NCBI GenBank assembly: GCA_041653315.1 | Contig: JBAZFO010000050.1 | Span: forward strand, 1-6,225 | Length of the DNA stretch: 6,225 bases | Direction of reading: 5' to 3' | Origin: Candidatus Micrarchaeia archaeon | GTDB lineage: Archaea > Micrarchaeota > Micrarchaeia > Anstonellales > JAHKLY01 | Part shown: positions 5,385 to 6,225 of the stretch, piece by piece | Layout: each line of letters begins with the position of its first letter | Numbering within the stretch: position 1 is the stretch's first letter | Notes under the pieces: generated by a model | Databases searched by the model: none | Told to the model about the DNA's origin: nothing | The model's input: only the letters and a program-made list of their open reading frames with translations | Position numbers and translations under genes: made by a program

Positions 5385-5575
5385 TCAACATTAATATCTT
5401 TTGTTCCTTGTTTTTTTCTTTTTAAAATTCTTTCTACTTCTCTTGTTTCTTCTTTATAACAAGTTTCACAAAAACTATGTGTATATCCATACATATCTAC
5501 ATCTTTTTGAGTTTTTTCGTGAATTAATGTCTTTTTACAAATTTCACATTTTTCCCCTTCAAATCCTAAGACCAT
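5381..5575 (-). CDS. small CxxC...CxxC zinc-binding protein, 64 aa
   Basis: 64 residues with two CxxC knuckles: CEIC at 10-13 and CETC at 36-39, separated by 22 residues that include His33. This is a typical four-Cys zinc site of zinc-ribbon or treble-clef type. The C-terminal third (41-58) is a charged helix with the basic cluster RILKRKKQG, which would suit nucleic acid or protein contact. No family name is certain. The frame is open to a TTG at 5590, but the ATG at 5575 is preferred: a strong GGAGGAG lies 6 nt before it and the TTG would overlap that site. The stop shares the palindrome TTAA with the stop of the convergent surface-protein gene. A TATA-like element at about 5621-5629 gives a leader of some 22 nt, so it is transcribed separately from the repeat mini-protein gene upstream. 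Confidence 0.82.
   Translation of the reverse strand: MVLGFEGEKCEICKKTLIHEKTQKDVDMYGYTHSFCETCYKEETREVERILKRKKQGTKDINVD
5411..5423 (+). terminator. oligo-T terminator for the surface-protein gene, inside the opposing ORF
   Basis: Seven T, C, then five T, starting 27 nt after the surface-protein stop. The run lies inside the convergent zinc-binding gene, where it encodes the RILKRKK lysines on the other strand. Function is inferred from the archaeal oligo-T rule. Confidence 0.45.
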
Positions 5576-5581
5576 AAAAAT

Positions 5582-5588
5582 CTCCTCC
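5582..5588 (-). promoter_or_regulatory. strong Shine-Dalgarno site for the zinc-binding protein
   Basis: Minus strand GGAGGAG, 6 nt before the ATG at 5575. It decides the start against the TTG at 5590 and is the strongest ribosome site in the window. Confidence 0.75.
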
Positions 5589-5620
5589 AAGTCGCTTTCA
5601 AAATAATACGATAGAAAAAT

Positions 5621-5629
5621 ATTTAAAAT
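5621..5629 (-). promoter_or_regulatory. TATA box for the zinc-binding protein gene
   Basis: Minus strand ATTTTAAAT, about 49 nt upstream of the ATG at 5575, which would give a leader of about 22 nt holding the Shine-Dalgarno site. It lies just past the terminator of the preceding minus-strand gene. Confidence 0.5.
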
Positions 5630-5636
5630 AAGATGT

Positions 5637-5652
5637 AAAAAATAAAAAAAAA
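5637..5652 (-). terminator. oligo-T terminator after the repeat mini-protein gene
   Basis: On the minus strand nine T, one A and six T begin about 17 nt after the stop of the repeat mini-protein gene. This is the clearest archaeal-type terminator in the window and separates two minus-strand genes. Confidence 0.65.
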
Positions 5653-5668
5653 GAAAGAGGGAACTTAT

Positions 5669-5884
5669 TTAAGCATTTTTCATTTTTGCTTCTCTTACAT
5701 ATCCGTCTCCGTCTACATAATACATATATCCTTTCTTCTTTTCTATTTGTTCTTTTCCTACTTTACCTTTTTTACCTTTTTTATTATGTTTCATTGGAGC
5801 TCTCCAAACATAACCATCTTTACCTACATAGTAAAGATATCCATTTTCTCTTACAATTTGTTCTTTTCCTACTCTTTTTCCCAT
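5669..5884 (-). CDS. basic two-repeat mini-protein, 71 aa
   Basis: 71 residues made of two copies of a 28-residue unit (5-32 and 42-69), joined by a very basic linker HNKKGKKGK (33-41). The units share VGKEQI, GY-YYV, DGYV and A-MK, with 18 of 28 positions identical and an exact 37-residue offset. The YYV and GYV strands around a DG turn suggest a small beta-hairpin per unit. With the many Lys this would fit a nucleic acid or other polyanion binder, but I cannot assign a function or family. The ATG at 5884 is chosen because GGTGAT lies 4 nt before it; an in-frame GTG at 5893 lies inside that site and is rejected. A TATA-like element at about 5931-5938 gives a leader of about 24 nt. The gene is divergent from the partial gene at 6092 and followed by a strong T-run terminator. 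Confidence 0.85.
   Translation of the reverse strand: MGKRVGKEQIVRENGYLYYVGKDGYVWRAPMKHNKKGKKGKVGKEQIEKKKGYMYYVDGDGYVREAKMKNA
5678..5761 (-). repeat. mini-protein repeat unit 2 (residues 42-69)
   Basis: VGKEQI, KGYMYYV, DGYV and AKMK at a 37-residue offset from unit 1. Confidence 0.8.
5789..5872 (-). repeat. mini-protein repeat unit 1 (residues 5-32)
   Basis: VGKEQI, NGYLYYV, DGYV and APMK; 18 of 28 residues identical to unit 2. Confidence 0.8.
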
Positions 5885-5888
5885 CAAA

Positions 5889-5894
5889 ATCACC
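5889..5894 (-). promoter_or_regulatory. Shine-Dalgarno site for the repeat mini-protein
   Basis: Minus strand GGTGAT, 4 nt before the ATG at 5884; it contains the alternative in-frame GTG, which is therefore unlikely to be the start. Confidence 0.7.
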
Positions 5895-5930
5895 TATATT
5901 TTATTTGATATTATGTCTCCTCTAAATAGA

Positions 5931-5938
5931 AATATAAA
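5931..5938 (-). promoter_or_regulatory. TATA box for the repeat mini-protein gene
   Basis: Minus strand TTTATATT, preceded by GG, about 50 nt before the ATG at 5884. This predicts a leader of about 24 nt, similar to the neighbouring zinc-binding gene. Confidence 0.5.
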
Positions 5939-6041
5939 CCTATCGTCGAAAAAGCCTAGTTTATAGCTATTTTCATAGGTATTTTACCACTTTTATCTTC
6001 TAAAAAACATTATTTTTATATTATAATAACAAATGAATGTT

Positions 6042-6050
6042 TTAATATAT
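6042..6050 (+). promoter_or_regulatory. candidate TATA box for the gene starting at 6092
   Basis: TTAATATAT centred about 46 nt before the ATG would give a leader of about 20 nt. Another AT-rich element, TTATAAAT at 6053-6060, would start the message at the Shine-Dalgarno itself and is less likely. The rest of the 207-nt gap (5885-6091) holds no gene I can support. Confidence 0.35.
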
Positions 6051-6081
6051 GATTATAAATTTTACCTTGTTATATAAATAG

Positions 6082-6087
6082 GGTGAA
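6082..6087 (+). promoter_or_regulatory. Shine-Dalgarno site for the gene starting at 6092
   Basis: GGTGAA, 5 nt (TTATA counted to the base before ATG gives 4) ahead of the ATG at 6092; it supports that start. Confidence 0.65.
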
Positions 6088-6091
6088 TTAT

Positions 6092-6225
6092 ATGGGTTGG
6101 TTAGATAAAATAACTAAAAGCGGTTCTTCTGAGAAAACAGAAATATTTGAGATTGAGGAAAATGAAGTAAAAGGTCCAAATAAATTTATAATAGATGAAA
6201 TTTATTTAGTTCAAGGATTTCCAGT
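6092..6225 (+). CDS. hypothetical protein (partial, N-terminal 44 codons)
   Basis: The ATG at 6092 has a GGTGAA site just upstream and opens a frame that is still open at the window edge. The visible protein starts MGWLDKITKSGSSEKTEIF, continues with an acidic EIEENEVKGPN, then the beta-like FIIDEIYLVQGFPV. There is no signal peptide; the N-terminus is a short amphipathic helix. The end (F-x-I-D-x-x-x-x-V-x-G) faintly recalls the first strands of a translation-factor domain-2 (EF-Tu-like) beta-barrel, as in FxVxDVFxIxGRG, but the RG and the following strands are missing or not visible, so this is only a hint. It is divergent from the repeat mini-protein gene, with 207 nt between them. Gene reality is likely; function is unknown. 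Confidence 0.65.
   Translation, partial: MGWLDKITKSGSSEKTEIFEIEENEVKGPNKFIIDEIYLVQGFP

Noticed and set aside
5669..5884. Resemblance of GY-YYV-DGYV to choline-binding/cell-wall-binding repeats.
   Set aside because: The spacing (37 rather than about 20 residues), the lack of the conserved GW pattern and the absence of a signal peptide do not fit that family.
5686..5925. 79-residue Leu/Phe/His-rich plus-strand frame.
   Set aside because: Antisense of the repeat mini-protein, whose own start signals and repeat structure are convincing.
5938..5980. ACCTAT / ATAGGT inverted repeat in the 5885-6091 gap, considered as a regulatory RNA or operator.
   Set aside because: Only six-base arms 31 nt apart; nothing else supports a structured RNA.
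6004..6043. Inverted repeat AAAACATT / AATGTTTT with a 24-nt loop.
   Set aside because: Eight-base arms of A/T-rich sequence are expected by chance in this DNA, and there is no G+C-rich stem to suggest an RNA; operator function cannot be supported.
6033..6077. 14-codon ORF starting MNVLIYDYK just upstream of the 6092 gene.
   Set aside because: No ribosome site, very short, and AT-rich by chance; it spans the likely promoter.

Overview
The window is strongly AT-rich, gene-dense DNA that reads as archaeal. The evidence is: a partial PUA-domain RNA-binding protein of the archaeal/eukaryotic MCT-1/Tma20 type; a pilin-like protein with a class III (KKGQxSxE) signal peptide; TATA boxes 26-27 nt ahead of start codons that lack a leader; and GGTGA-type Shine-Dalgarno sites ahead of other genes. 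The low GC content, tiny gene gaps, acidic beta-helix/Cys-rich surface protein and many unassignable small proteins suggest a DPANN-type archaeon (Woesearchaeota/Pacearchaeota/Nanoarchaeota-like). That placement is inference; no rRNA or marker set is present to fix it.

Layout. 1-193 (+): C-terminal end of the PUA protein. 230-676 (+): orphan helical protein. 677-1096 (-): four-helix membrane protein resembling the DUF6328 family. 1150-1572 (+): class III signal-peptide pilin-like protein, divergent from the previous gene and apparently sharing one TATA element with it. 1613-2560 (+): zinc-dependent N-acetylmuramoyl-L-alanine amidase (Amidase_3) with an unassigned N-terminal domain. 2572-3792 (-): two-TM protein with a very long charged tail. 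3894-5384 (+): secreted, C-terminally anchored surface protein (beta-helix, Ig-like domain, Cys-rich repeats). 5381-5575 (-): small CxxC...CxxC zinc-binding protein. 5669-5884 (-): basic 71-residue protein made of two 37-residue-spaced repeats. 6092-6225 (+): start of a further gene that runs off the window.

There is no obvious single operon: nearly every gene has its own TATA-like element, and the three convergent pairs meet with gaps of 0, 11 and -4 nt, so transcripts must end inside the opposing gene. Several products belong to the cell envelope (pilin-like protein, DUF6328-like protein, two-TM protein, anchored surface protein). The amidase is the most striking gene, because archaea of this kind do not make murein; action on bacterial cell wall, or an unrelated substrate, is possible. 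I see no CRISPR array, rRNA, tRNA, insertion sequence or integrase. I do not see a convincing multi-gene novel system; the best candidates for new biology are the amidase, the 10-Cys modules, the repeat mini-protein and the symmetric bidirectional promoter.
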